From a virus: a DNA stretch of 20,021 nt. Where the stretch lies: IMG/VR virus record IMGVR_UViG_3300044627_003922, positions 1 to 20,021 of that record; one strand, given 5' to 3'. How positions within the stretch are numbered: the first letter of the stretch is position 1; the number at the start of each line of letters is the position of its first letter. The position numbers and the translations under genes are program-made. Under the pieces are notes generated by a model. It was not told the origin of the DNA. It was given only the letters and a program-made list of their open reading frames with translations, and did not search any database. This document shows positions 7,127-12,420 of the stretch, piece by piece.

Positions 7127-7557
7127 TTCGCGACCCTCCCCATTTCTGTTACCGGGACGAGGATCTTCGTCGAGATGTCGTGGCGCATATATGGCCGGTC
7201 GGTCCGGCCGCAGGTCTCGAACTTCCGGGGGTCGATTCGGGTCGCGTCGATGAATCGGATCTCGTCGGTGAAGTTCACGACGTAGAAGGCGGGGAGGTCT
7301 AAGGCTCGGGAAAGGTCGAACAGGCGATACCACTTTTCGAGGGTGATGTAGGTCTCGTCGTATTTGTCGTGCGAGCATCGCCGGGTCTTCACCTCGACGA
7401 TTGCGGCCATCCGGCCGGCGCGGTCCAGCTCGAAGTCATAGGGGCAGAAACGCGGCGAGGGTCGAACCTGGCACCTCCAGGCCCGACCGAGGATCGCGGC
7501 GACCTCGTCCTCGCCGACCTGACCGGTCTCCCGGTCCCGTTCGAGGAGATCGGTCAC
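7123..7557 (-). CDS. PD-(D/E)XK nuclease-like protein
   Basis: A 144-aa protein with the core of the PD-(D/E)XK nuclease fold. An N-terminal helix with acidic residues (TGQVGEDEVAAIL) is followed by PYDFELD (D41) and AAIVEVKTR (E55, K57), the metal-binding D...ExK set, and then a helix containing EKWYRLFDLS. It probably cuts branched or damaged DNA during phage replication or recombination. GTG start, GTGA overlap with the HNH gene upstream. A second, different PD-(D/E)XK protein is encoded at 16389-16742. Confidence 0.75.
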   Translation of the reverse strand: MTDLLERDRETGQVGEDEVAAILGRAWRCQVRPSPRFCPYDFELDRAGRMAAIVEVKTRRCSHDKYDETYITLEKWYRLFDLSRALDLPAFYVVNFTDEIRFIDATRIDPRKFETCGRTDRPYMRHDISTKILVPVTEMGRVAK

Positions 7558-7973
7558 GACCGCCGCGCCTCCTCGATCTCGCGCCGGTAGTCCGGAGCGT
7601 CGATCCGGCGACGGGCGAGTTCGATCCCTCCCGCGTCCTGAACTGCCCGGAGCTGCTCGTCAGGGGTCAGGACGGCAAGGATCGAAACCTCCCCCGCGTC
7701 GTAGCGGGTATGGCAACCTTGCCGGACGCGGTTCTCGGGAACTCCGTCGGGACCGGTTGACGACTCGACGACCGAGTCCGAGCAGAGGGGCAGGACCGAG
7801 TCGGGGTGAACGTAGAGGACCTTCGTCGAGGAGCCCGCGACCCGGGGGTGGTCGTAGCGGCGGGCGAGGACGTGCGCGGCGTCGATTTTGACCCCGGTCA
7901 CCGAGCAGAGGCGGCACCGGCCCTCGTCCTCGATCTTTTGACGGGCGTCGGACCAGTCGCGGCGGACGGTCAT
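7554..7973 (-). CDS. HNH-like nuclease / zinc-binding protein
   Basis: A 139-aa protein resembling HNH proteins. CRLCSVTGVKIDAAHVLAR gives the first CxxC and a His in the place of the catalytic H; VLPLCSDS and VRQGCHTRYDAGE supply the later cysteines and the 'CH' helix. The Asp-His order and zinc ligands fit, but the central region is longer than in compact HNH proteins. The ATG overlaps the stop of the 27-aa membrane peptide gene upstream. A role in phage DNA processing is likely; specificity cannot be read from sequence. Confidence 0.75.
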   Translation of the reverse strand: MTVRRDWSDARQKIEDEGRCRLCSVTGVKIDAAHVLARRYDHPRVAGSSTKVLYVHPDSVLPLCSDSVVESSTGPDGVPENRVRQGCHTRYDAGEVSILAVLTPDEQLRAVQDAGGIELARRRIDAPDYRREIEEARRS

Positions 7974-8053
7974 CGCGACCCCTCGGCCAGGATCAGGATC
8001 ACGATCAGAATCGCGGCGGATAGCAGGCAGGCTCCGATCAGGATCTCAATCAT
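7970..8053 (-). CDS. 27-aa single-TM membrane microprotein
   Basis: An 84-base frame encoding MIEILIGACLLSAAILIVI followed by LILAEGSR: a short acidic head, about 20 hydrophobic residues able to span a membrane once, and a charged tail. Its ATG overlaps the stop of the KOW-like gene (ATGA) and its TGA overlaps the ATG of the HNH-like gene, filling exactly an otherwise unexplained gap in a fully coupled operon. No cleavable signal peptide is apparent. Function unknown; small phage TM peptides can be antiholin-like or superinfection-exclusion factors, but nothing here selects one. Confidence 0.7.
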   Translation of the reverse strand: MIEILIGACLLSAAILIVILILAEGSR

Positions 8054-8229
8054 CGGTCGGACTCCTGCCGCTTCACGATCGAGAACTGCCCGTCGGAAAC
8101 CGTCGTGACCCCGCCAGAGTCGAGGCGGACGGTCCAATAGGTCCGGCCACCGATCGGGCCGATCTTCCGGGTGATGGTCCCGGTCCGGTCATAATGCCGG
8201 TGCGAGTTGGAGGTAATCAGGACCCTCAT
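8050..8229 (-). CDS. small KOW/SH3-like protein
   Basis: A 59-aa protein with a single small beta-barrel-like domain. The pattern RTGTITRKIGPIGGRTYWTVRLDSGGVTTVSDGQF is the 'G-hydrophobic ... W-V-LD-GG ... V' layout of KOW or SH3-type barrels, which bind nucleic acid or protein. It starts on ATGA with the methyltransferase stop. An ATG ten codons earlier would lie within the methyltransferase. The function is unknown; a similar fold may be encoded at 17319-17510. Confidence 0.6.
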   Translation of the reverse strand: MRVLITSNSHRHYDRTGTITRKIGPIGGRTYWTVRLDSGGVTTVSDGQFSIVKRQESDR

Positions 8230-9614
8230 CCGAACTCCCGAAGGCGGTGACCGATCCACTCGGCGACGTTCACGGTGACGGCGTTTCCCATTTGGGCATA
8301 CCGGGGGCCGTCCGGTTTCGGGTCGTAGGCGCAGGTCGCCCGATCCTCGCCGCGTCCGTTGTGGCCGATCGCTGCCGTTGCCCCGAGTGCCGGGGTAAAA
8401 CCCTCTCCGGTGATCGGGTCCTGTTTAGCGTGGAAGGCCGTCACGGGATCGTCCACCCGTCCGGAAACCCCTGGAGTCGTTCGCACTCCGTCGGGGTCAG
8501 GCGTCGGACCGTCTGCCCGTCCCTGATCGTCGGGTAGCCCTGACCCGGCTTCCCTTCCCCGGTCGTCAGTTGTCGGGCGTAGGGCGTCTCCCTGACCTCG
8601 GCCCGTTGGTTCTCGGAAACCGCCATCGGTGACGAGGGCTCCGGGTTGCCCGAGGTCTTGTCCTGCGGATTCTCCGTATTTTGTGCTGAGGGTTGCGCCG
8701 GCGACGAGCCACCCGGCTTCCGCATCGGGGAGGTCTGCCCCGGAGTTTCCGAACCGGGTGCCGAGTGATTGAGTCGCGCCAGTTCGGTCAATGCTCGGTC
8801 CAGTTCCCGAGGCAACGAGCGCCCTCGTTTCTCGGCTCGCCTGATGATTCCCGCCGCCGCCCTCGGGCTCAAGTAGAACCTCGGCGGCACGTCGGCCTCT
8901 AGCACGTCGGGCAAGGATGAAAACGCGCCGCCGTCGTTGTGGCACTCCGAAGTATCGGCTGTCCAGCACTCTCCAGGCGAGGTCGTGAAACCCGAGGTCG
9001 GCCAGCGTCGCGAGAACGATCCCGAAGTCAGCTCCCCCATTTGAGGAAAGGAGTCCGGGAACATTCTCAATGAGAACCCATCCTCCATCCCCGAGAACAA
9101 GGTCAGAGATTCGGGCGGCCTCGAAGAACAGGCCGGAGCGTTCCCCGGCGAGTCCTGCCCGTTTTCCGGCGACGGAGAGGTCCTGGCAGGGGAATCCTCC
9201 GCAGACGAGATCAACGCCAATGGAACCTGATTGCTCCCGCTTGCCGCTGCCTTCAGGGTCGGTGCTTCGCCCTCCCGAAACCCGATCCCCCCGGCTGCCG
9301 ACCCCTGACCCCCGGAAAACCCGGCTGCTTTTTGGTTCTGAAAGATCACTCCCGCTCGACCCGTCGCCGTTCCGGTGTTCTGCCCCATTGTCGGAACTAG
9401 ATCCGTCGCCGCATCGTTCAGCGAGTCCCACGCTTGCCAGCCATTCGCCGTCGAGTCCGCAGACGTCTTCGTGGATCGGGACGTCGGGCCAGTGTCGCCG
9501 GAGGACTTTCCGGGCGTTGGCGTCGGCTTCACATTGCGCGATGATTCGATGACCGGCTCGTTCGAGTCCGAGGTCGAACCCTCCGACTCCGGTAAAGAGG
9601 GAGATGACATTCAC
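8226..9614 (-). CDS. C5-cytosine DNA methyltransferase (frame A)
   Basis: A 462-aa frame that transfers a methyl group from S-adenosylmethionine to cytosine C5. Visible motifs: I, FTGVGGFDLG (7-16); IV, GGFPCQDLSVAG with catalytic C143; VI, ENVPG (183-187); VIII, RYFGVPQRRRR (220-230); X, QMGNAVTVNVAEWIG (441-455). Two oddities: a roughly 65-residue Ser/Gly-rich insert (68-132) between motifs III and IV, and no motif IX in this frame. Motif IX instead lies in the overlapping frame B (8441-9610). The start is GTG, in a GTGA overlap; frame B's ATG lies four bases later. The protein could be active only if motif IX is supplied by frameshifting or by a second chain. It might protect phage DNA from restriction. 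Confidence 0.88.
   Translation of the reverse strand: MNVISLFTGVGGFDLGLERAGHRIIAQCEADANARKVLRRHWPDVPIHEDVCGLDGEWLASVGLAERCGDGSSSDNGAEHRNGDGSSGSDLSEPKSSRVFRGSGVGSRGDRVSGGRSTDPEGSGKREQSGSIGVDLVCGGFPCQDLSVAGKRAGLAGERSGLFFEAARISDLVLGDGGWVLIENVPGLLSSNGGADFGIVLATLADLGFHDLAWRVLDSRYFGVPQRRRRVFILARRARGRRAAEVLLEPEGGGGNHQASRETRALVASGTGPSIDRTGATQSLGTRFGNSGADLPDAEAGWLVAGATLSTKYGESAGQDLGQPGALVTDGGFREPTGRGQGDALRPTTDDRGREAGSGLPDDQGRADGPTPDPDGVRTTPGVSGRVDDPVTAFHAKQDPITGEGFTPALGATAAIGHNGRGEDRATCAYDPKPDGPRYAQMGNAVTVNVAEWIGHRLREFG
8441..9610 (-). CDS. overprinted frame-B protein within the methyltransferase gene
   Basis: A 389-codon open frame on the same strand, one base ahead of frame A, beginning with ATG four bases after the methyltransferase GTG. 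Residues 85-130 look like a methyltransferase target-recognition module (AGFSGGQGSAAGGIGF then EAPTLKAAASGSNQVP). Residues 131-270, read from the DNA that encodes motifs IV-VIII in frame A, contain SSAEDSPARTSPSPE and FYLSPRAAAGIIRRAEKRG; from memory, this block recurs in phage proteins annotated beside C5 methyltransferases. Residues 329-389 hold a true motif IX region, KPGQGYPTIRDG and RRLTPTECERLQGFPDG. Alternative starts are TTG 9220 and ATG 8626. High GC favours long false frames, so expression is uncertain. Confidence 0.5.
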   Translation of the reverse strand: MSSPSLPESEGSTSDSNEPVIESSRNVKPTPTPGKSSGDTGPTSRSTKTSADSTANGWQAWDSLNDAATDLVPTMGQNTGTATGRAGVIFQNQKAAGFSGGQGSAAGGIGFREGEAPTLKAAASGSNQVPLALISSAEDSPARTSPSPENGQDSPGNAPACSSRPPESLTLFSGMEDGFSLRMFPDSFPQMGELTSGSFSRRWPTSGFTTSPGECWTADTSECHNDGGAFSSLPDVLEADVPPRFYLSPRAAAGIIRRAEKRGRSLPRELDRALTELARLNHSAPGSETPGQTSPMRKPGGSSPAQPSAQNTENPQDKTSGNPEPSSPMAVSENQRAEVRETPYARQLTTGEGKPGQGYPTIRDGQTVRRLTPTECERLQGFPDGWTIP

Positions 9615-9898
9615 GCCGCCCTCCGAAGGACCCGGGACCCGTCGGCCTCGTAGTCGAGGTCAAGGCCCCGGACTGCCCCCTCGGGCCATCCGAGCGCAAT
9701 ATGGGCCGGGACCTCCGAGAGGTGAATCCGGAGGCGGCATAGGAAGGCGTCGACGGCCTGCTCCCCGGGGTTATGCCCGGAGCGCCAATGCCGGAGATGT
9801 CTCCGGAGGCCGTCGTCGAGGTAGCGGGCCTCGGGGCGGGTCTCGATCCAATCGACGAGGGCGGGGCCGTCGTAGGGGTTCACGACCGGGGCAGCCAT
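9611..9898 (-). CDS. hypothetical protein, paralogue of the 10109-10480 product
   Basis: A 95-aa protein of unknown function. PYDGPALVDWIETRPEARYLDD, then VDAFLCRLRIHLSEVP, aligns with the N-terminal domain of the 123-aa protein encoded two genes upstream (DGPKFVEWIARVRPDY ... VDRICVALFLHLSEIP). That protein adds a helix-turn-helix that is absent here. It is probably all-helical. It overlaps the upstream gene by one base (TGATG), and its stop overlaps the GTG start of the methyltransferase. Confidence 0.7.
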   Translation of the reverse strand: MAAPVVNPYDGPALVDWIETRPEARYLDDGLRRHLRHWRSGHNPGEQAVDAFLCRLRIHLSEVPAHIALGWPEGAVRGLDLDYEADGSRVLRRAA

Positions 9899-10116
9899 CA
9901 GGCATCCCTCCCCGGGTAGACCTCGACGACATCGGCCCCGAGCGCCCGGGCCTGCGCCTCGGCGATCTCGATCGGGACCCCTGGCCGGTCCCCGGGCAGG
10001 TAAACCCGGCGGCCGTTTCGGAATACGGCGTAAAGGGGGTCGGAACCGTAGTCCGGCGCATCGGCCGGCGTCGATCCGGTTTTCGTCCTGCGCCCCATCG
10101 GTCGGCGGCTACCCAT
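9898..10116 (-). CDS. hypothetical protein, 72 aa
   Basis: A 72-aa protein not assigned to a family. The basic N-terminus (MGSRRPMGRRTKTG) is followed by PLYAVFRNGRRVYLPGDRP, a beta hairpin-like segment, and an amphipathic helix IEIAEAQARALGADVVEV. It overlaps the upstream gene by 8 bases and the downstream one by a single base. The basic head could bind nucleic acid. Confidence 0.6.
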   Translation of the reverse strand: MGSRRPMGRRTKTGSTPADAPDYGSDPLYAVFRNGRRVYLPGDRPGVPIEIAEAQARALGADVVEVYPGRDA

Positions 10117-10480
10117 TAGCGGCCCTCCGTTTCCATTTCGTGACCGTCCGGTGAGTGATCCGGAGGCGGCGGGCGATCTCGGTCGGGCCGAGGCCCTGCG
10201 CGGTCAACTCCAGGGCCTCCCGGCGAACCTCGTCGGGCAGGCGGCGTCCCTTCGCGGGGCCGTCGTGACTCCATACCTCGTCCGGGATCTCGGAAAGGTG
10301 AAGGAACAGGGCGACGCAGATCCGGTCGACCGCCCCGAGCGAGCCCTTCGCGCCGGGGTGACTAAACCGGAGGAGGGCGCGGCGGTGCGAGTCGGACAGT
10401 TCGGCCATATAGTCGGGCCGGACCCTCGCGATCCACTCGACGAACTTCGGGCCGTCGACCCATTCCGGGAGGTTGGTCAT
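10109..10480 (-). CDS. HTH protein with a duplicated N-terminal domain
   Basis: A 123-aa protein. The N-terminal two thirds (GPKFVEWIARVRPDYMAEL to LFLHLSEIPDEVW) match the 95-aa protein encoded downstream. The C-terminal part, PDEVRREALELTAQGLGP then TEIARRLRITHRTVTKWKRR, is a resolvase-like helix-turn-helix. The ATG start overlaps the upstream stop as ATGA; an ATG three codons before it is less fitting. It probably binds DNA, and the paralogue without HTH might be a partner or inhibitor (inference). Confidence 0.7.
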   Translation of the reverse strand: MTNLPEWVDGPKFVEWIARVRPDYMAELSDSHRRALLRFSHPGAKGSLGAVDRICVALFLHLSEIPDEVWSHDGPAKGRRLPDEVRREALELTAQGLGPTEIARRLRITHRTVTKWKRRAANG

Positions 10481-10809
10481 TTCATCCACCCCTTCGCCCG
10501 GAGCTGCTCGGCGGATCGACCCTGCGACCGGAGGCGATCGAGGATTGCCTCGGGGGTCGGTTTCGTCCCGGAAAGTTTCAGGGTCAGGGCGGCGGAGGCT
10601 GCCATCCCCTGATGCTCGTCGGGTAGGACCCGGGCGACGTAGTCGAGGATCTTCGACCGGCGCTCCGACCAGGGGGGCAGGCCGTCGGATTCATCGGAGT
10701 GGGAAACCTGAACCCTTGACCTAGTCATCCCTCCCGCGCCCGATGGTCTGGTCTGTGTTTGGTTTGGTTTGGTTTGGTTGTTTCGGATGGGATTCATTTC
10801 GTCCGCCAT
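10477..10809 (-). CDS. hypothetical protein with an NQTKP-repeat head
   Basis: A 110-aa protein not recognised. Residues 9-22 (RNNQTKPNQTQTRP) come from a pentanucleotide repeat. The folded part seems to be residues about 45-110, helical (WSERRSKILDYVARVLPDE, then GMAASAALTLKLSG), ending in a basic segment. The first ATG overlaps the replication gene stop (TGATG). The internal ATG at residue 28 (10728) would avoid the repeat and could be a second start. Next to a replication initiator, a replication accessory role is possible. Confidence 0.6.
   Translation of the reverse strand: MADEMNPIRNNQTKPNQTQTRPSGAGGMTRSRVQVSHSDESDGLPPWSERRSKILDYVARVLPDEHQGMAASAALTLKLSGTKPTPEAILDRLRSQGRSAEQLRAKGWMK
10757..10779. 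repeat. GGTTT pentanucleotide repeat in coding sequence
   Basis: A 23-base run of period 5 with three perfect GGTTT units and partial units on each side, inside the 5' part of the gene at 10477-10809. On the coding strand it reads as CCAAA/ACCAA units. It is conspicuously AT-richer than the surroundings. Gain or loss of one unit would shift the frame. Confidence 0.85.
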
Positions 10810-11279
10810 CAGTCCGCCGGATACCCATTAGGAAGGGGTTCCGGAAGGGGTTCGGAAAGGGTTATTTCGGGACTGCCGAGGGCCGCATAGAGGGCCGGTG
10901 CGAACTCCCCGGCAGCGGCGACGAACTCGGGCCATAGGTCAGAATCCGGGACCTCCTGGAGGGCGTTTAGCGCCCCCTGAATCTGTTTCTCCGACTTCGG
11001 GGCCTGATACTTCAGGGCCTTCGGGAGCAGGACGACCCGGGCCGCCTCGTCGTAGAGGACGAACCCGGCGTCAAGGAGGGTCGTCATCCGGTCCCGGACC
11101 TCGGCCTCCGACCATTCCAGGTCCGCCTGAATGTAGGCGTATGGCAGGCGATAGAGGCCTTCGAGGTTGCGGTGTTCGCAGGTAAGCAGGTAGATCGCGA
11201 GAAGGGTCGTTTCCGAGTCCCATCGGACGACCTTGTCATCGGACCAAAACAACGGCGAGACGGGGTAGTAACGGGCCAT
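10809..11279 (-). CDS. replication initiator / replisome organiser-like protein
   Basis: A 156-aa protein. Residues 1-95 match the N-terminal winged-helix domain of phage replisome organisers and DnaD-like initiators: YYPVSPLFWSDDKVVRWDSE, TTLLAIYLLTCEHRN, GLYRLPYAYIQADLEWSE, and DRMTTLLDAGFVLYDEAARVV then LPKALKYQAP. The C-terminus is a low-complexity, Pro/Leu-rich tail (SEPLPEPLPNGY). It should bind the phage origin and recruit a helicase loader. No iteron cluster was seen in the gene. It overlaps both neighbours by one base (TGATG). Confidence 0.8.
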   Translation of the reverse strand: MARYYPVSPLFWSDDKVVRWDSETTLLAIYLLTCEHRNLEGLYRLPYAYIQADLEWSEAEVRDRMTTLLDAGFVLYDEAARVVLLPKALKYQAPKSEKQIQGALNALQEVPDSDLWPEFVAAAGEFAPALYAALGSPEITLSEPLPEPLPNGYPAD

Positions 11280-12196
11280 CAGGTGGCGCTCCTGTCGTCA
11301 TTAGAGCGGAGGGTTGGCATCGCACCAACACTTCCCGACTGGTTTGCCGGGGTCGTTTCTTCTACGCCTTCCGCGTGTGGTTTCGGGTAGGGGTAAGTTT
11401 TGAGCGCCAGGTCGCGGCGGTATTTCGGCCTTAGAAACTTGACGTAACGAAACTGCCTGAGGTTGTGAGGCGTTGCCCGCTCGATGTTTTGGCGGAGAAA
11501 GTCACCCTGAGGCCCTCGTCCGGCGATTTCGTTTCGCATAGAATCGTGAAACCAGCGACCGTCAACCTCCCAAAATGTCGCCGTATGTTCTCCGCAATAA
11601 AGAAACGAGCAGGCCTGATAAACCGCGCCGAATAGTCGGCAACGTTCGTCGGCGAAGGATTGGACCCATCGGACAGGGGTCGTAGCCTTTATGTATTTCA
11701 GCGTGAGGGAGAGGACCGCCGATTCGGTATTACGCGGCATCGAGTCGACGACCCAAAGACGATTGAGTTCGAGGTATTCCTTCGGGCCGGTTCCAGGGAC
11801 AATCCCGTTCTGACTCGTCGGGTTCATCGCGTAGCCGTATTGCGCGACACCAATAAGTTCGTCCTGCCAGAACGCGCCGAGATGAATGTAGGAGGCGTTG
11901 TAGACCTTGCCGCTGTAATGGTTCTGACGGATTAGGTCGTTGGCGAGGTCCCTTTCGATGACTTCGACCTCCAGGTCACCCTTTCGCCATCCGATGACTT
12001 CGGGTGCGCCGAATAGCGCCCCCTGGTCACTAAACACAGGTCCGGCCTCGCCGGTTAGTCGAAGGTCAGTCGGGGGACCGCCGGGGGTCGAGGAGGGATG
12101 ACCCCCGGCGTTTTCGGGCGACCCCTCGCCGCCCCCCGAGATCCCGGGGGAGAGGGTCAGGCCCCCGGGATCTCGGCGGTCTGCGTAGGTCGCCAT
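11279..12196 (-). CDS. Mom-like DNA modification acyltransferase
   Basis: A 305-aa protein resembling phage Mu Mom, the GNAT-fold enzyme that converts adenine in DNA to N6-carbamoylmethyladenine and so blocks restriction. Conserved blocks: NHYSGK (92-97), IHLGAF then LIGVAQYGYAMNP (104-125), YLELNRLWVVD (141-151), PRNTESAVLSL, and WVQSFADERCRLFGAVYQA (177-195). An N-terminal Gly/Pro-rich head of about 65 residues precedes the domain and is partly written by a perfect 15-bp inverted repeat. Codon third positions are less GC-rich than in neighbours, suggesting transfer. It lies just after a TM gene and a PP-loop gene. Whether it makes the Mu base or another one cannot be told. Confidence 0.85.
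   Translation of the reverse strand: MATYADRRDPGGLTLSPGISGGGEGSPENAGGHPSSTPGGPPTDLRLTGEAGPVFSDQGALFGAPEVIGWRKGDLEVEVIERDLANDLIRQNHYSGKVYNASYIHLGAFWQDELIGVAQYGYAMNPTSQNGIVPGTGPKEYLELNRLWVVDSMPRNTESAVLSLTLKYIKATTPVRWVQSFADERCRLFGAVYQACSFLYCGEHTATFWEVDGRWFHDSMRNEIAGRGPQGDFLRQNIERATPHNLRQFRYVKFLRPKYRRDLALKTYPYPKPHAEGVEETTPANQSGSVGAMPTLRSNDDRSAT
12136..12176. promoter_or_regulatory. perfect 15-bp inverted repeat in the mom-like 5' coding region
   Basis: CCGAGATCCCGGGGG at 12136-12150 and its exact reverse complement at 12162-12176, separated by 11 bases. In leftward mRNA this would fold into a very stable hairpin 20 to 60 bases after the start codon, covering codons about 7-21. No T run follows on either strand, so a plain terminator is unlikely. 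In Mu, mom translation is blocked by mRNA structure and opened by the Com protein; a comparable switch here is an inference. Confidence 0.8.
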
Positions 12197-12420
12197 CAGT
12201 TCCGACCCTTTCGGCCGGCGTCTATTTGGTCGCCGAACTGGTCGAGGTAACGCTTTGCGACTTCGCCGTCCTCGATCAGGGCCTCTGCGTATTCACGCGG
12301 TTCTCCAATCGACAGGTCGTTTACGGCGGCGAAGTAGCCCTCCGAAAACCCTCGGTAGCGGCCAGAGGCATAGGCGAATATCGCGGCGACCAATCCCCCG
12401 GCGATCAGGAAGTAGGTCAT
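12196..12420 (-). CDS. small membrane protein between PP-loop and mom-like genes
   Basis: A 74-aa protein starting at ATG 12420 (ATGA overlap with the PP-loop gene). Residues 1-18, MTYFLIAGGLVAAIFAYA, form one N-terminal TM helix, followed by an aromatic basic boundary (SGRYRGFSEGYF) and a charged helical soluble tail (EYAEALIEDGEVAKRYLDQF). N-in/C-out versus C-in topology is unclear. The longer frame upstream would overlap the PP-loop gene by over 100 bases and is rejected. Confidence 0.75.
   Translation of the reverse strand: MTYFLIAGGLVAAIFAYASGRYRGFSEGYFAAVNDLSIGEPREYAEALIEDGEVAKRYLDQFGDQIDAGRKGRN

Noticed and set aside
9070-9552. Rightward open frame opposite the methyltransferase
   Set aside because: Ser/Pro/Arg-rich shadow with no start signal or motif; two same-strand frames already use this DNA.
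12136-12176. The 15-bp inverted repeat as an intrinsic terminator
   Set aside because: No T run follows the stem on either strand and it lies in the first codons of a gene, so a plain terminator is unlikely.
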